Assembly (NCBI RefSeq): GCF_002243045.1
Contig: NZ_MBKP01000001.1
Location: forward strand, 1 to 64,000
Reading direction: 5' to 3'
Source of the DNA: Methanolobus psychrotolerans
GTDB lineage: Archaea > Halobacteriota > Methanosarcinia > Methanosarcinales > Methanosarcinaceae
DNA length: 64,000 bases
The number at the start of each line of letters is the position of its first letter. Position 1 is the stretch's first letter. Position numbers and translations under genes: made by a program. Under the pieces are notes generated by a model that was not told where the DNA came from, did not search any database, and saw only the letters and a list, made by a program, of their open reading frames with translations. Shown here piece by piece: positions 1-8,849 of this stretch.

Positions 1-530
1 CATCTTTAGACACAGATTCCACAGATTCCACAGATTAACTAAAAGAGATAATAAGTAACCATTCATTCAAGGAAAGTAACTGCCATATTGGTGTAAAAAA
101 CCATTTAACGCAAAATCAGTGTTAATCAGTGTTAATCTGCGTCTGGAATATAGTTACAATCCACGATGCTCATCTTTAGACACAGATTCCACAGATTTAC
201 ACAGATCAACTAAAAGAGATAATAAGTAACCATTCATTCAAGGAAAGTAATTGCACATTGATGAAAAAAACCATTTAACGCAAAATCAGTGTGAATCAGT
301 GTTAATCTGCGTCTGGAATATAGTTACAATCCACGATGCTCATCTTTAGACACAGATTCCACAGATTTACACAGATTAACTAAAAAAGACAATAAGTAAC
401 CATTCATTCAAGGAAAGTAACTGCCATATTGATGAAAAAAACCATTTAACGCAAAATCAGTGTTAATCAGTGTTAATCTGCATCTGGAACATAGTTACAA
501 TCTACGGTGCTCATCTTTAGACACAGATTT
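1..530. repeat. Tandem direct repeat, about 170 bp x 3 plus a partial copy
   Basis: Units begin at 1, 171, 341 and 512 with the same words CATCTTTAGACACAGATT, so the period is 170-171 bp; the fourth copy breaks off after about 20 bp. Copies differ by scattered substitutions. Each unit carries CACAGATT-type words at its left and GTTAATCAGTGTTAATCTG at its right. The left ACAGATTAAC is the reverse complement of the right GTTAATCTG, so each unit could fold on itself. No convincing reading frame runs through it. The array is cut by the window start, so copy number is a minimum. Confidence 0.9.
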
Positions 531-795
531 GATCTAAATTCATTTTGTGCCCTGCGATAGGATATTTGTTATTGGGAATAAGCTAAGTTTCCAGTGTATC
601 TCTGTTCATATTTGGCCTGAATCTGTGTTGATCTTTTTATCTGGGTCTGAAAAACGAATGATACATTGCAAGAGATGTTACCCGCACGATGTAAAAGATA
701 ATCATAAATTAGTGCAGGGGATGATTTGTGTAAATCTTTAGCCATATCACTGAACGGGCCTCAGAGGATGTATACCCTAACCAAGAAGAGCGCAT
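531..795. other. Intergenic, no gene recognised
   Basis: A 64-codon open frame at 547-741 has no ribosome binding site and no recognisable protein pattern. Parts of the stretch (TGAATCTGTGTTGATC near 619) look like decayed versions of the upstream repeat. Read here as repeat-derived non-coding DNA. Confidence 0.5.
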
Positions 796-1032
796 TTAGT
801 TTTCGATCAGCCTCTTCCTGAATATCCTTGCAGCAATGAACATGGCAACCACTACAGTACTCATGTAAACAAAGCTAATGCCGGCTACAAGGAGGAATTT
901 GAAATCCTTCAGTATGAATGTGACCGCTACAATAATTCCGAAAAGGATTACAGAATAGGACACAAAGCTGAACAGCATTGCTTTTTGCCAATTCTTAAGA
1001 CTTCTAAAGAAATAATTGATCTCTGATAGCAT
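796..1032 (-). CDS. Small two-helix membrane protein, unknown
   Basis: A 78-residue protein not recognised as a named family. Two hydrophobic segments (about residues 18-42 and 46-69) are followed by a basic end (RIFRKRLIEN), suggesting a two-pass membrane protein with a cytoplasmic tail. It starts at ATG with a strong AGAGGTG ribosome binding site 6-7 nt upstream and lies 14 nt after the HtpX-like gene on the same strand, so the two are probably co-transcribed and may work together at the membrane. Confidence 0.7.
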   Translation of the reverse strand: MLSEINYFFRSLKNWQKAMLFSFVSYSVILFGIIVAVTFILKDFKFLLVAGISFVYMSTVVVAMFIAARIFRKRLIEN

Positions 1033-1046
1033 GATAACACCTCTGT

Positions 1047-1904
1047 TCAGTTTATGCCAGTTCCTTCGATTGCCCTCAATCTATGAGACAGGTCCGGTTT
1101 CATATTAAATAGGGACAGGTGAACATCCATAAAAGAATTCACTTTCACAGGGTTTATTGCAAAAAGGTGTACATGACCGGGGTTGAAATATTCCACACAG
1201 TTCAGGTTCATATCTGTTTGTGCTCTTTTCAGGGCCGAAATAAGTATTTTTTTATTTCCAAGCGTTTTGGCAGCCATCATGTCTGAGCGCAAGGTCATGT
1301 CAGCAGAACCCAGGTACACCACCAGGGCTGCCGGGAGCATCACAATGCCCATTGCAAGAAATCGTATGAATTTAGGCGCAGGATCGTTCTCCTGCCCAAA
1401 ACCACTAAGCAGGGACATCCACAGGATGATTGTAGAGAAAGATGCGATAATACCTGCAACAAGGGCTGCAAAAGTATTTTGGGGTACACTTCCCTCTGAC
1501 ACTCTTGCCATCTCACGTGCAAATAAGGCCTCCAGTTCTTCACTGTCCAGAAGATCCAGTATCCGGGGAGACATAACGATTTCACATTTCCTGGCAGATC
1601 CTACTGTAAAGAGAATTGGTACCGATGATCTTAACATATAGGGTATGGGACATTTAACATCAAACTTTTCTGCAAGCCTGTCAAGGGTCCGGTGTACGTC
1701 TGCATATTTAACAGGGGGCATCTTCTCACACTGGTACCATCTAAGGATAATGCGCGAAGCGCAAACATATAATTGCCTGTCCAGTATGAGCATGATCAGC
1801 AAGCTTGCACCTGCAGCTACAATCCCCAAAAAATAATATGCCAGAAGGATTACAGGCAGGGAAATTACAATGAACAGCAGATATATCCAGAGTTTATTTC
1901 TAAT
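1047..1904 (-). CDS. HtpX/M48-like membrane protein without the zinc-binding HEXXH motif
   Basis: The fold matches the M48/HtpX membrane peptidases: an N-terminal helix pair, a segment ending ILDLLDSEELEALF, two later membrane segments, and an HLFAINP...LSHRLRAI tail that aligns with the HtpX substrate region. The metalloprotease signature (normally HELxH after ELEA) reads AREMAR here, so both zinc-ligand histidines are gone and proteolysis is unlikely. A TTG at 1829 gives only 260 aa, but the frame stays open upstream and encodes another membrane helix (LWIYLLFIVISLPVILLAYY). A GAGGGG ribosome site sits 6 nt before an ATT at 1904, giving 285 aa; no ATG, GTG or TTG is available there. Possibly a pseudo-protease that binds membrane substrates. 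Confidence 0.7.
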   Translation of the reverse strand: MRNKLWIYLLFIVISLPVILLAYYFLGIVAAGASLLIMLILDRQLYVCASRIILRWYQCEKMPPVKYADVHRTLDRLAEKFDVKCPIPYMLRSSVPILFTVGSARKCEIVMSPRILDLLDSEELEALFAREMARVSEGSVPQNTFAALVAGIIASFSTIILWMSLLSGFGQENDPAPKFIRFLAMGIVMLPAALVVYLGSADMTLRSDMMAAKTLGNKKILISALKRAQTDMNLNCVEYFNPGHVHLFAINPVKVNSFMDVHLSLFNMKPDLSHRLRAIEGTGIN

Positions 1905-2054
1905 AGGAGACCCCTCTTTTATTTCATATGACGTATACCAATCTTAAGGATTAATACAATAGCACCCTATACTTATATATTTTAGCAAATAATTACATTA
2001 AATCTCTAAATTATTCATTATATATTAATCACTCTGCAAGGATATCGTGAACTG
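1905..2054. promoter_or_regulatory. Divergent promoter region
   Basis: This short AT-rich stretch separates the minus-strand HtpX-like gene from the plus-strand DUF1616 gene. On the plus strand CTTATATATTTT near 1972-1983 is a good archaeal TATA box, about 75 nt before the DUF1616 start. Confidence 0.45.
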
Positions 2055-4778
2055 ATGTTTGGCTCTAACAAATGTGCATATACCCAGGACCTTAAGCTAC
2101 TCTTAGCAGCATCGCTATTATCAGTTATATGTATCCTTGTCCCGCCTTTTAGTGATATAGCGCTTTTGAGGATAACCTTTGCCTTATTGCTGATATTCTT
2201 CATCCCGGGTTATGCATTCATATCTGCCCTGTTCCCGGGTAACAGGGAAATATCCGGAATTGAAAGGTTTACCCTGAGCGTTGGTTTTAGCATTGTCATC
2301 ATGGTATTTGATGGATTTATCATCAGTCTTACGGAATGGAAGTTCAGGCCCAATTCCATAACGATCTCACTTGTGGCCCTTACATTTATCTTCGTTATTC
2401 TTACATTCTTATCCAGGAAACGTATTCCTCAAGAGGAGCAATTCAGTTTTTCATACAATGCTTTTATCCAGTCGCTGAAATCTGAAGAGACAAACAATGC
2501 AGCAATAGAAGAAGAAACTCTGAAACCAAACCAAAATATCGAAGCTGAAAAAAGATTCTCTACAACTAACAGGAGAAAAGTCTCATCGGTACGTAAAAAG
2601 AAGGAGTGCCGCCCTACCTCGATAAACTCAACTATACATGAGATATCCCCCAGGATAACAAAAGCACTTATGATAGCAATGGTACTTTCGATAATCATTG
2701 CAGGTGCAATGTTTGCCTATGCAAAAGCAACAAGGGAAAAAGAAACATTCACCGCCCTCTATATTCTGGGACCTGACGGAAAGGCAGAAAATTATCCGCA
2801 GACCATCTCAGCTTCAAATCCTGCCCGCGTAATTGCAGGTATAGAGAACTATGAACATGCAGATGTGAACTACATACTGCAGGTGAAACTGGATGGCTCC
2901 GTACTGGAAGAGATCAAAATAACCCTGGGACATGAGGATAAATGGGAACAGGAACTTGTACTCACTCCGGAGAGGATTAAACAGGAAAGACAGAGACTCG
3001 AGTTTGCTCTTTATAAAGATGAAGTCAGAAATTTTGCTTATCGGTCAGTACACCTATGGATAACACAGGAGATAAGTACGGAAGATGTAGAATCCACTGT
3101 TTCCCAGATAATAGACTTTATCCAGATGGAAAACCCGGACATGGAAACAGATGAAGGATGGGAGTTCATTTCAAACAATGAGACAGCATTCTCTGGCTCA
3201 TACGTGAACGGTTCAGGTATTTACTCATCAAGGGCCTTTGTGATCAATAACACTTTTGAAGGAACGATGGGCCAGTTTGGTAATGACCAGTACTATCTGC
3301 AGCAGGAAATTTACAGTGATAAAAAAGAAGATGTATTGCTCTCGGTTTATCTCAGGGACAGTTATACAAAAGGCACCCCGAATAAAGAGGAATCTCAGTT
3401 CAAGAGAGTCATCTTTAATGATCAGCTGCTATGGTCCGATGGAATATATGGTGATGAAGGCTGGCAGCGCCTCATGGTACCTGTCACGATACAGGAAGGA
3501 AAGAACACACTAATATTTGCCCTGTCACAGAACCGCAACATGGACCTTAAAGCGGTCAAATTTACCATTGATGAAGTAAGCTTCATGCCACTATCAGCCT
3601 TATCCCCATACATCCGGGAAGACAACACCGTTGAATTTGACCTTCCGGTGTCCAAAGTGCTTCCGTTGCCAATAAGCGTGGGTAATAATAAATTCACTGT
3701 AAGCTGGAACGGCACTGATAGAACGTCAGGTATCTACTACTACGACATCGATTACAGCACAGATGGCAGCACCTGGAAAAGGTGGATAAGCAAGACCACT
3801 GCAACCTCGGCAGAATTTGAAGGAAAACAGGGCGAAACATACTACTTCCGATCAAAGGCAGTTGACAACGCCCTTAATGAGGAAGCAGTTCATCCTGTTG
3901 CAGATACCAGCACAAAGGTTGACAGCACAACACCACAAATAGAGCTTGACATCACACCAAACCCTACCAGCGATACAACTTACCTGACAGTGACAGCAAG
4001 CAAGCCTTTGAAAGAAGTGCAATGCCTGATGGTGCCATGGACCTTTGGAGATTCCGAGTCTGTAAAACTTACAACAACAGACAACCTGAAGTGGACTGCA
4101 AAATACACGGTCAAACTGCAGGATAACTACAATGTGGAGATCACTGCCAAGGATTATGCAAATAACACTGCCTACACATTTGGCACACTATATACAGATG
4201 AATCCCTGGAAGAGCTAACAATAGATGTAAAACCGGAGAAGACCTCCGTCGATGTTGAGATCATAGTGACGTCTTCCACAGCACTTAAGACAGAACCGAC
4301 CATCGTAGTAAGAGACCGAACTGGACGGACACTTGATGTCAGCTTCCAGAATATGGACGGGAACAAGTACATATATAAAGCAGAAGTGGACGATGACATC
4401 TATGACGGTGTTGCACGTGTAACAGCAACTGCAAAGACCATAGATTCGCAGAGCCTCTATGAAGAAGAAACATTTATCATCGACAGGGTAGATCCGACAA
4501 TAAAGAGCTTCAGCCCGGCCAATGGTGAAATTGTCAATACGAACAGCCCGTCTATAAGAGCTTCATTCTCCGATGACCGCGCAGGCATAGAAAGAAGCAA
4601 GATAACCATGCGGGTGAATGGAAATGATGTCACAAATAGTGCAGAGATCACTTACGCATCCCTATATTACAGCACAGCAGCACTTGACGAAGGAGAAGTG
4701 AAAGTGATTCTTAGTGTCACAGACCAGGCAGGAAACACTATTGAGAAATCATGGAGCTTTTATGTGTCAACAGGATAA
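2055..4778 (+). CDS. DUF1616 membrane protein with large extracellular beta-domains
   Basis: A 907-residue surface protein. Residues 1-130 carry four hydrophobic segments, including the FFIPGYAFISALFPG pattern of the DUF1616 family. A charged linker (about 131-205) and another membrane helix (about 208-228) follow, then roughly 680 residues that look extracellular: repeated beta-sandwich stretches rich in Asp, Thr and Ser, one resembling a fibronectin type III module (IYYYDIDYSTDGSTW, about residue 565) and Ig-like modules near the C-terminus (ending WSFYVSTG). No sorting signal is seen at the end. DUF1616 proteins are often found near archaeal glycan and envelope genes; the exact role is unknown. 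ATG start with AAGGATA upstream. Confidence 0.8.
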   Translation: MFGSNKCAYTQDLKLLLAASLLSVICILVPPFSDIALLRITFALLLIFFIPGYAFISALFPGNREISGIERFTLSVGFSIVIMVFDGFIISLTEWKFRPNSITISLVALTFIFVILTFLSRKRIPQEEQFSFSYNAFIQSLKSEETNNAAIEEETLKPNQNIEAEKRFSTTNRRKVSSVRKKKECRPTSINSTIHEISPRITKALMIAMVLSIIIAGAMFAYAKATREKETFTALYILGPDGKAENYPQTISASNPARVIAGIENYEHADVNYILQVKLDGSVLEEIKITLGHEDKWEQELVLTPERIKQERQRLEFALYKDEVRNFAYRSVHLWITQEISTEDVESTVSQIIDFIQMENPDMETDEGWEFISNNETAFSGSYVNGSGIYSSRAFVINNTFEGTMGQFGNDQYYLQQEIYSDKKEDVLLSVYLRDSYTKGTPNKEESQFKRVIFNDQLLWSDGIYGDEGWQRLMVPVTIQEGKNTLIFALSQNRNMDLKAVKFTIDEVSFMPLSALSPYIREDNTVEFDLPVSKVLPLPISVGNNKFTVSWNGTDRTSGIYYYDIDYSTDGSTWKRWISKTTATSAEFEGKQGETYYFRSKAVDNALNEEAVHPVADTSTKVDSTTPQIELDITPNPTSDTTYLTVTASKPLKEVQCLMVPWTFGDSESVKLTTTDNLKWTAKYTVKLQDNYNVEITAKDYANNTAYTFGTLYTDESLEELTIDVKPEKTSVDVEIIVTSSTALKTEPTIVVRDRTGRTLDVSFQNMDGNKYIYKAEVDDDIYDGVARVTATAKTIDSQSLYEEETFIIDRVDPTIKSFSPANGEIVNTNSPSIRASFSDDRAGIERSKITMRVNGNDVTNSAEITYASLYYSTAALDEGEVKVILSVTDQAGNTIEKSWSFYVSTG

Positions 4779-4828
4779 AATGCAAATATCATAATAATGA
4801 TGAGTATCATTTTAGGTTACATCCACAA

Positions 4829-4840
4829 ATGTTTATATAG
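4829..4840 (+). promoter_or_regulatory. TATA box of the PEF-CTERM gene
   Basis: TGTTTATATAGA is a strong archaeal TATA box. The start codon is about 70 nt downstream, leaving a leader of about 45 nt that ends in the ribosome site TAGGTGGT (4889-4896). Confidence 0.6.
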
Positions 4841-4902
4841 ATGAGAGATATAATAAGGTGTTTGACAGTAAAAAACCTTAACAATCAATAGGTGGTACGA
4901 AA

Positions 4903-5415
4903 ATGAAGAAATTAATAACTATAGCAATTATAGCGCTGATCGCTCTGGTTGGGACTGCAAGTGCAGGACTGACCCACGGAGCAGACATATGGAATGCACT
5001 AGGAAATGCACCTGCTGACAACCCACTTCAACTAAAGCCAGGACAAACAATAATACTTAGCTACCAGGCAACCAATCTGGTTAACCCATCTGGCAGTGAA
5101 GCATATACATATGCAGCAAGAGCCCTTAGTGGTGGACTTGACAGTGATGTCACAATAGTTTTCGATCATGACTTTGCACCAACAACATCACCAACATACA
5201 CAGATGTAGGCGTAATTGCACTCACCCTGGATGAGGGAGTCCTTAATGGCGCAACATATGAAGTAACTATACAGGTTGCTGACAATGATCCGGTATTCAT
5301 TTACGGACAGGCATCAAGAGAACTTACAGCAATCCCTGAATTCCCAACCATTGCACTCCCAGTAGCTGCAATACTCGGTCTTGCATTCTTCATGCAGCGC
5401 CGCAAGGAAGAGTAA
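4903..5415 (+). CDS. PEF-CTERM sorted surface protein
   Basis: A 170-residue exported protein. Residues 1-21 form a typical signal peptide (MKKLITIAIIALIALVGTASA). The middle is a predicted beta-sandwich without a recognised enzyme motif. The C-terminus has the archaeal PEF-CTERM tripartite signal: PEF (about residues 145-147), a hydrophobic helix (TIALPVAAILGLAFFM) and a basic tail (QRRKEE). Such tails are cleaved and lipid-linked by an archaeosortase, so the mature protein should be anchored at the cell surface. No archaeosortase gene is in this window. It has its own TATA box and an intrinsic-type terminator, so it is a single-gene unit, probably well expressed. Confidence 0.88.
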   Translation: MKKLITIAIIALIALVGTASAGLTHGADIWNALGNAPADNPLQLKPGQTIILSYQATNLVNPSGSEAYTYAARALSGGLDSDVTIVFDHDFAPTTSPTYTDVGVIALTLDEGVLNGATYEVTIQVADNDPVFIYGQASRELTAIPEFPTIALPVAAILGLAFFMQRRKEE

Positions 5416-5442
5416 GTTAACAAACTTACTTCTATCTTTTTT
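5412..5442 (+). terminator. Hairpin plus T-run after the PEF-CTERM gene
   Basis: GTAAGTT (5412-5418), loop AACA, AACTTAC (5423-5429) form a 7-bp stem. It is followed by a run of seven T at 5436-5442 and a second T tract. The stem overlaps the stop codon. Confidence 0.7.
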
Positions 5443-5527
5443 TATTCTTTTTTAATTATCTCATTCTTTTCTGACTCTAACATTTATATTCATTTAACCC
5501 CCATACGTCCCTGAATAGCATCAGAAG

Positions 5528-6583
5528 ATGATCGTCATGGAAAAATTAATCACAAAATTATCAAATGCTCACGGCATATCCGGTAGCGAAGGGAACATCA
5601 GGACCATCCTTGAGGAAGAGCTCAAGCCATACGTGGATGAGATGAGAGTTGACAAGATGGGCAATCTCATAGCTGTCAGAAAGGGTGAAGGACCATCCAT
5701 CATGCTTGCAGCACACATGGATGAGATCGGACTGATGGTCAAATACATTGATGACAAGGGATTTCTCCGGTTTGTGAAGATAGGCGGATGGTTTGACCCC
5801 ACATTACACAGCCAGAGGGTTGTTGTCCATACCACAAAAGGACCTATCCCCGGGGTTATCGGTTCAAAGCCACCACACGTCATGAAGGATGAGGACAGGA
5901 AAAAGCCGGTCAACGCAGATGATATGTTCATTGACGTCGGTGCAAATGACAAGGAAGATGCCATGAAGATGGGAATTATCATAGGCACTCCTGTATCCAT
6001 GGACCGTGAGGTCAAAAAACTTGCAAATGGCAAGATAACCGGCAAAGCATTTGACAACAGGGCAGGCTGTGCCATAGTCATCGATGCCATGCGCCAGCTT
6101 TCAAAACTGGACATTAAAGCAACCGTTTATGCTGTGGGTACCGTGCAGGAAGAAGTAGGCCTTAAAGGCGCACGTACAGCCGCTTTCGGACTCGATCCGG
6201 ACATTGCCATAGCCATAGACACCACCATTCCCGGAGACCACCCCGGCATCGATAAGAAGGATTCCGTACTGGACATCGGCAAAGGCGGAGCCATAACCAT
6301 AGCAGACGCAGCCGGACGGGGCATAATCTCAGCACCCCAGGTCGTCAAATGGCTCGTAGAGACCGCAGAGAAGAACAACATCCTGTACCAGACAGACGTA
6401 GGGGACGGCGGTACAACCGATGCAACAGCTATCCACCTTACAAGGGAAGGGATCCCATCCACAGTCCTCAGTGTCGCAACAAGATACATACACTCACCTG
6501 TAGAGGTCCTTGACCTTGCAGACCTTCAGCACTGCTCCGACCTTTTAGCAAAGGCAGTGCTCAGTGTCAACGACTATTTCTAA
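5528..6583 (+). CDS. M42 family aminopeptidase (tetrahedral aminopeptidase/glutamyl aminopeptidase type)
   Basis: A cytoplasmic di-metal peptidase that removes N-terminal residues from peptides; M42 enzymes form 12-subunit tetrahedral shells. The 351 residues match the usual length. Metal and catalytic positions are intact: H63 and D65 in AAHMDE, D176 in FDNRAG, E208-E209 in VQEEVGLKG, D231 in AIDTT, and H322 in RYIHSPVE. A second in-frame ATG at 5537 (MEKLITK) may be the real start, since the 5' TATA-like TTTATATT near 5484 is close and no clear ribosome site favours 5528. It stands alone between two terminators. The precise substrate cannot be read from sequence. Confidence 0.93.
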   Translation: MIVMEKLITKLSNAHGISGSEGNIRTILEEELKPYVDEMRVDKMGNLIAVRKGEGPSIMLAAHMDEIGLMVKYIDDKGFLRFVKIGGWFDPTLHSQRVVVHTTKGPIPGVIGSKPPHVMKDEDRKKPVNADDMFIDVGANDKEDAMKMGIIIGTPVSMDREVKKLANGKITGKAFDNRAGCAIVIDAMRQLSKLDIKATVYAVGTVQEEVGLKGARTAAFGLDPDIAIAIDTTIPGDHPGIDKKDSVLDIGKGGAITIADAAGRGIISAPQVVKWLVETAEKNNILYQTDVGDGGTTDATAIHLTREGIPSTVLSVATRYIHSPVEVLDLADLQHCSDLLAKAVLSVNDYF

Positions 6584-6586
6584 ACC

Positions 6587-6612
6587 GGGAGATGATCTCC
6601 CCTTTCTTTTTC
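6587..6612 (+). terminator. Hairpin plus T-rich tract after the M42 peptidase
   Basis: GGGAGAT and ATCTCCC (6587-6601) form a near-perfect palindrome directly after the stop codon, followed by TTTCTTTTT. Confidence 0.65.
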
Positions 6613-6946
6613 CGTGATGGGGTGTCAAAACAATGCAACAACCACGGCGAAGCCGGCACAGTCCATTGCTGCGGTTATAAAGAGAATGCATTGGTCTTCG
6701 GTTAAGGAGTTTTTTTGACTTATTGATAGTGGTTTCGGACAATAACGACCATTGGCACTTAGTAATTTCAATTAAGAAGTTATCGTATACTACCGGTTTT
6801 GTTACTCACACATTTTAGACGAAGTTGCAAAACTACATGCTATTTATCACGATTCATCTCTTAACCAATGACACATGAAAGAGAATGCATTTGTTTCAAC
6901 ATCAAAAAGCACCATCCTTAACACATAAAACTACCTCTCAATAAAT
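6613..6946. repeat. Repeat-rich spacer left of the DUF4143 ATPase
   Basis: No plus-strand gene is seen. 6636-6690 is an imperfect direct copy of 8364-8414 on the other side of the ATPase. Both copies keep CAACAACCACG and CAGTCCATTGCTGC; on the minus strand both read as TAAMDCA(G/A)F followed by valines, so this may be a decayed coding sequence. A 22-bp word at 6689-6710 recurs exactly, inverted, at 53899-53920. GAAAGAGAATGCATT at 6678-6692 is partly repeated at 6876-6889. The region reads as overlapping mobile-element scars. Confidence 0.6.
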
Positions 6947-7030
6947 TACCGATACAAAAAATAAGTATTCAGTAAAACTTACCGATACAGAAGTAAATTA
7001 TATATAATCTGGTTGTCCATGAGTAATATT
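6947..7030 (+). promoter_or_regulatory. Promoter with two TACCGATA boxes 33 bp apart
   Basis: TACCGATA occurs at 6947 and again at 6980, with TATATA at 7001-7006 just after. The TATA position predicts a transcript start near 7028, making a leaderless start at ATG 7031 likely. A diverged copy of the whole block lies at 8566-8646 with the same 33-bp spacing but no gene behind it. Two equally spaced boxes beside a TATA element suggest an operator for a dimeric or cooperative regulator. Confidence 0.6.
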
Positions 7031-8335
7031 ATGGAGAAAAAAGAAATATTAGAACTACTCATAGATTGGAATTTCTGGACAAAAGAGCAGTTTACTGGCA
7101 CGTTAAGGAATGAACTGTTGACAGAGATCGAAAGAAAATCCAAATCAAAAGAGATAATAATAATTACCGGCGCAAGAAGAACAGGTAAATCTACGATCAT
7201 CCTTCAATATTTGAAGAATAAGATAGATGCCGGAATAAAAAAAGAGAACATCCTCATAATAAACTTCGAAGATCCTCGTTTCAGGAATCTGGACCTTGGA
7301 TTATTGAATAAGATATATGAACTATATATGACTGAGATCAAAACAAATTCCGGCGAACAATATGTGGTTCTTGACGAAGTCCAGGTGGTAGACGGTTGGG
7401 AAAAATTCGCACGATATCTGCACGAAAACCGTCGGATTCATGTATTTGTGACCGGTTCGAGTTCAAAGCTATTAAGTTCAGAGTATTCAACAGTCCTTGC
7501 AGGTCGCCATATGGATACAGAAGTATATCCTCTGTCTTTTAAAGAATACCTGGAGTTCAAAGGAATAAGTATAAACTCAAATCTTGATATGATAGCGAAG
7601 CGTCACACAATAAAAAAGGAACTAAAAGAATACATAAGGATGGGGGGATTCCCAAAGGTCACGCTTGAAGAAGAGGAAAGAAACAAAAAAGAAATACTTT
7701 ACACATATTACAGGGATATAATAATAAAAGATGTTACAGTCAGATACAAAATAAAAGACATACAGAAACTGGAAGAACTCGCTAAATATTATATGACAAA
7801 TGTATCCGCCCCAAACTCGTACAACCGGATCAAAAACATCTTCGGCATGAGCCTTGACACAGTTGAGCGCTACTCTTCATACATTGAAAGCACTTACATG
7901 CTGTTTTTCATAAAAAAATTCTCTTACTCTCTAAAAGAGCAAGTGCTCAATCCAAGAAAAGTATATGCATTGGACACAGGCCTGAGGAATACTGTTGCTT
8001 TCTCATTCTCAGAAGATTATGGCAGGCTAGTTGAAAATGTAGTGTTCATGCATCTTAGAAGAGAATACACAGACATATACTACTGGAAAAATGAAACTCA
8101 GAAGGAAGTAGATTTCATAATCAACGAAAATAACAAAGTAAGTCTTGCAATACAGGTCTGCTGGGATATGAGCAACGAAAGTACAAGAAAAAGAGAGGTT
8201 GAAGGTCTTGTAGCAGCCATGGAAACATACTCAATAAAAGAGGGGTTCATACTCACCGATGACATCGAAGAAGAAATAGAGATGGATGATAAGAAAATAT
8301 TTGTAGAACCTATCTGGAAATGGCTGTTGACATAA
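7031..8335 (+). CDS. AAA family ATPase with C-terminal DUF4143 domain
   Basis: This belongs to a large archaeal/bacterial family of DUF4143 ATPases whose cellular role is unclear. The Walker A motif GARRTGKST, Walker B VVLDEVQ and sensor VFVTGSSS are intact, followed by the family hallmark AGRHMDTEVYPLSFKEYL. The C-terminal part carries a PD-(D/E)XK-like remnant (KEVDFIINENNKVSLAIQV) in which the usual Lys is Gln, so nuclease activity is doubtful. In-frame starts exist at TTG 7013 and ATG 7019, but the TATA box at 7001 is only 12-18 nt before them, so the ATG at 7031 (434 aa) is preferred. It is flanked by duplicated sequences, suggesting a tandem gene duplication followed by loss of one copy, or mobility. 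Confidence 0.9.
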   Translation: MEKKEILELLIDWNFWTKEQFTGTLRNELLTEIERKSKSKEIIIITGARRTGKSTIILQYLKNKIDAGIKKENILIINFEDPRFRNLDLGLLNKIYELYMTEIKTNSGEQYVVLDEVQVVDGWEKFARYLHENRRIHVFVTGSSSKLLSSEYSTVLAGRHMDTEVYPLSFKEYLEFKGISINSNLDMIAKRHTIKKELKEYIRMGGFPKVTLEEEERNKKEILYTYYRDIIIKDVTVRYKIKDIQKLEELAKYYMTNVSAPNSYNRIKNIFGMSLDTVERYSSYIESTYMLFFIKKFSYSLKEQVLNPRKVYALDTGLRNTVAFSFSEDYGRLVENVVFMHLRREYTDIYYWKNETQKEVDFIINENNKVSLAIQVCWDMSNESTRKREVEGLVAAMETYSIKEGFILTDDIEEEIEMDDKKIFVEPIWKWLLT

Positions 8336-8849
8336 CTGCTTCCACAACTGAATAGTTAGCAGTACAACAACCACGCAGAAGGCGGCGCAGTCCATTGCTG
8401 CTGTAGAAAGAATATCTTTTGTAGCATTAAACTTAAAATCAACAACATTTTATTCAACCGTCTTTTGTTAAGCTTAACATTGAAACCAGATAAGCACATA
8501 ATTCAAAATGGCATGCATTGGGCAGCTCGGCTAGTATGTTCTTGGTGGTGTGGCCCACCCATACTTACCGATATACAAGAGAAGTATTCTGCAAAACTTG
8601 CCGATATATAAGTGAATTTTATGTGATCGGGTCGTCTGATTAATATCCCGGGTTTGGCAGTTTTCACTTTCCTGATGTGAATTCATCCCCAATAATTTGA
8701 AAAAACAGGTTATACTATGAACTGAGTTTCAGAAAATAATATGGCATCCCCCATGAGGAATCATGATAAATTAATCGTTATACATATATAGCACTTCAGT
8801 GTATCCCTTTAGGCTGCTACCTAATGGCAGACAACTATCGTGAGGGATT
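8336..8849. other. Spacer with the second copy of the ATPase flanks and the leuA/cimA promoter
   Basis: 8364-8414 repeats 6636-6690, and 8566-8646 repeats the ATPase promoter block including both CCGATA boxes, but no ATPase gene follows. TATACATATATAGC at 8779-8792 is a strong TATA box about 60-70 nt before the synthase reading frame. CTGC and GCAG (8811-8827) could form a small stem in the leader. No leader peptide or attenuator was recognised. Confidence 0.55.

Noticed and set aside
547-741. 64-codon open frame
   Set aside because: No ribosome site, no protein-like pattern, lies in repeat-derived DNA.
1183-1641. Long plus-strand frame opposite the HtpX-like gene
   Set aside because: Antisense shadow; the minus frame carries clear family motifs.
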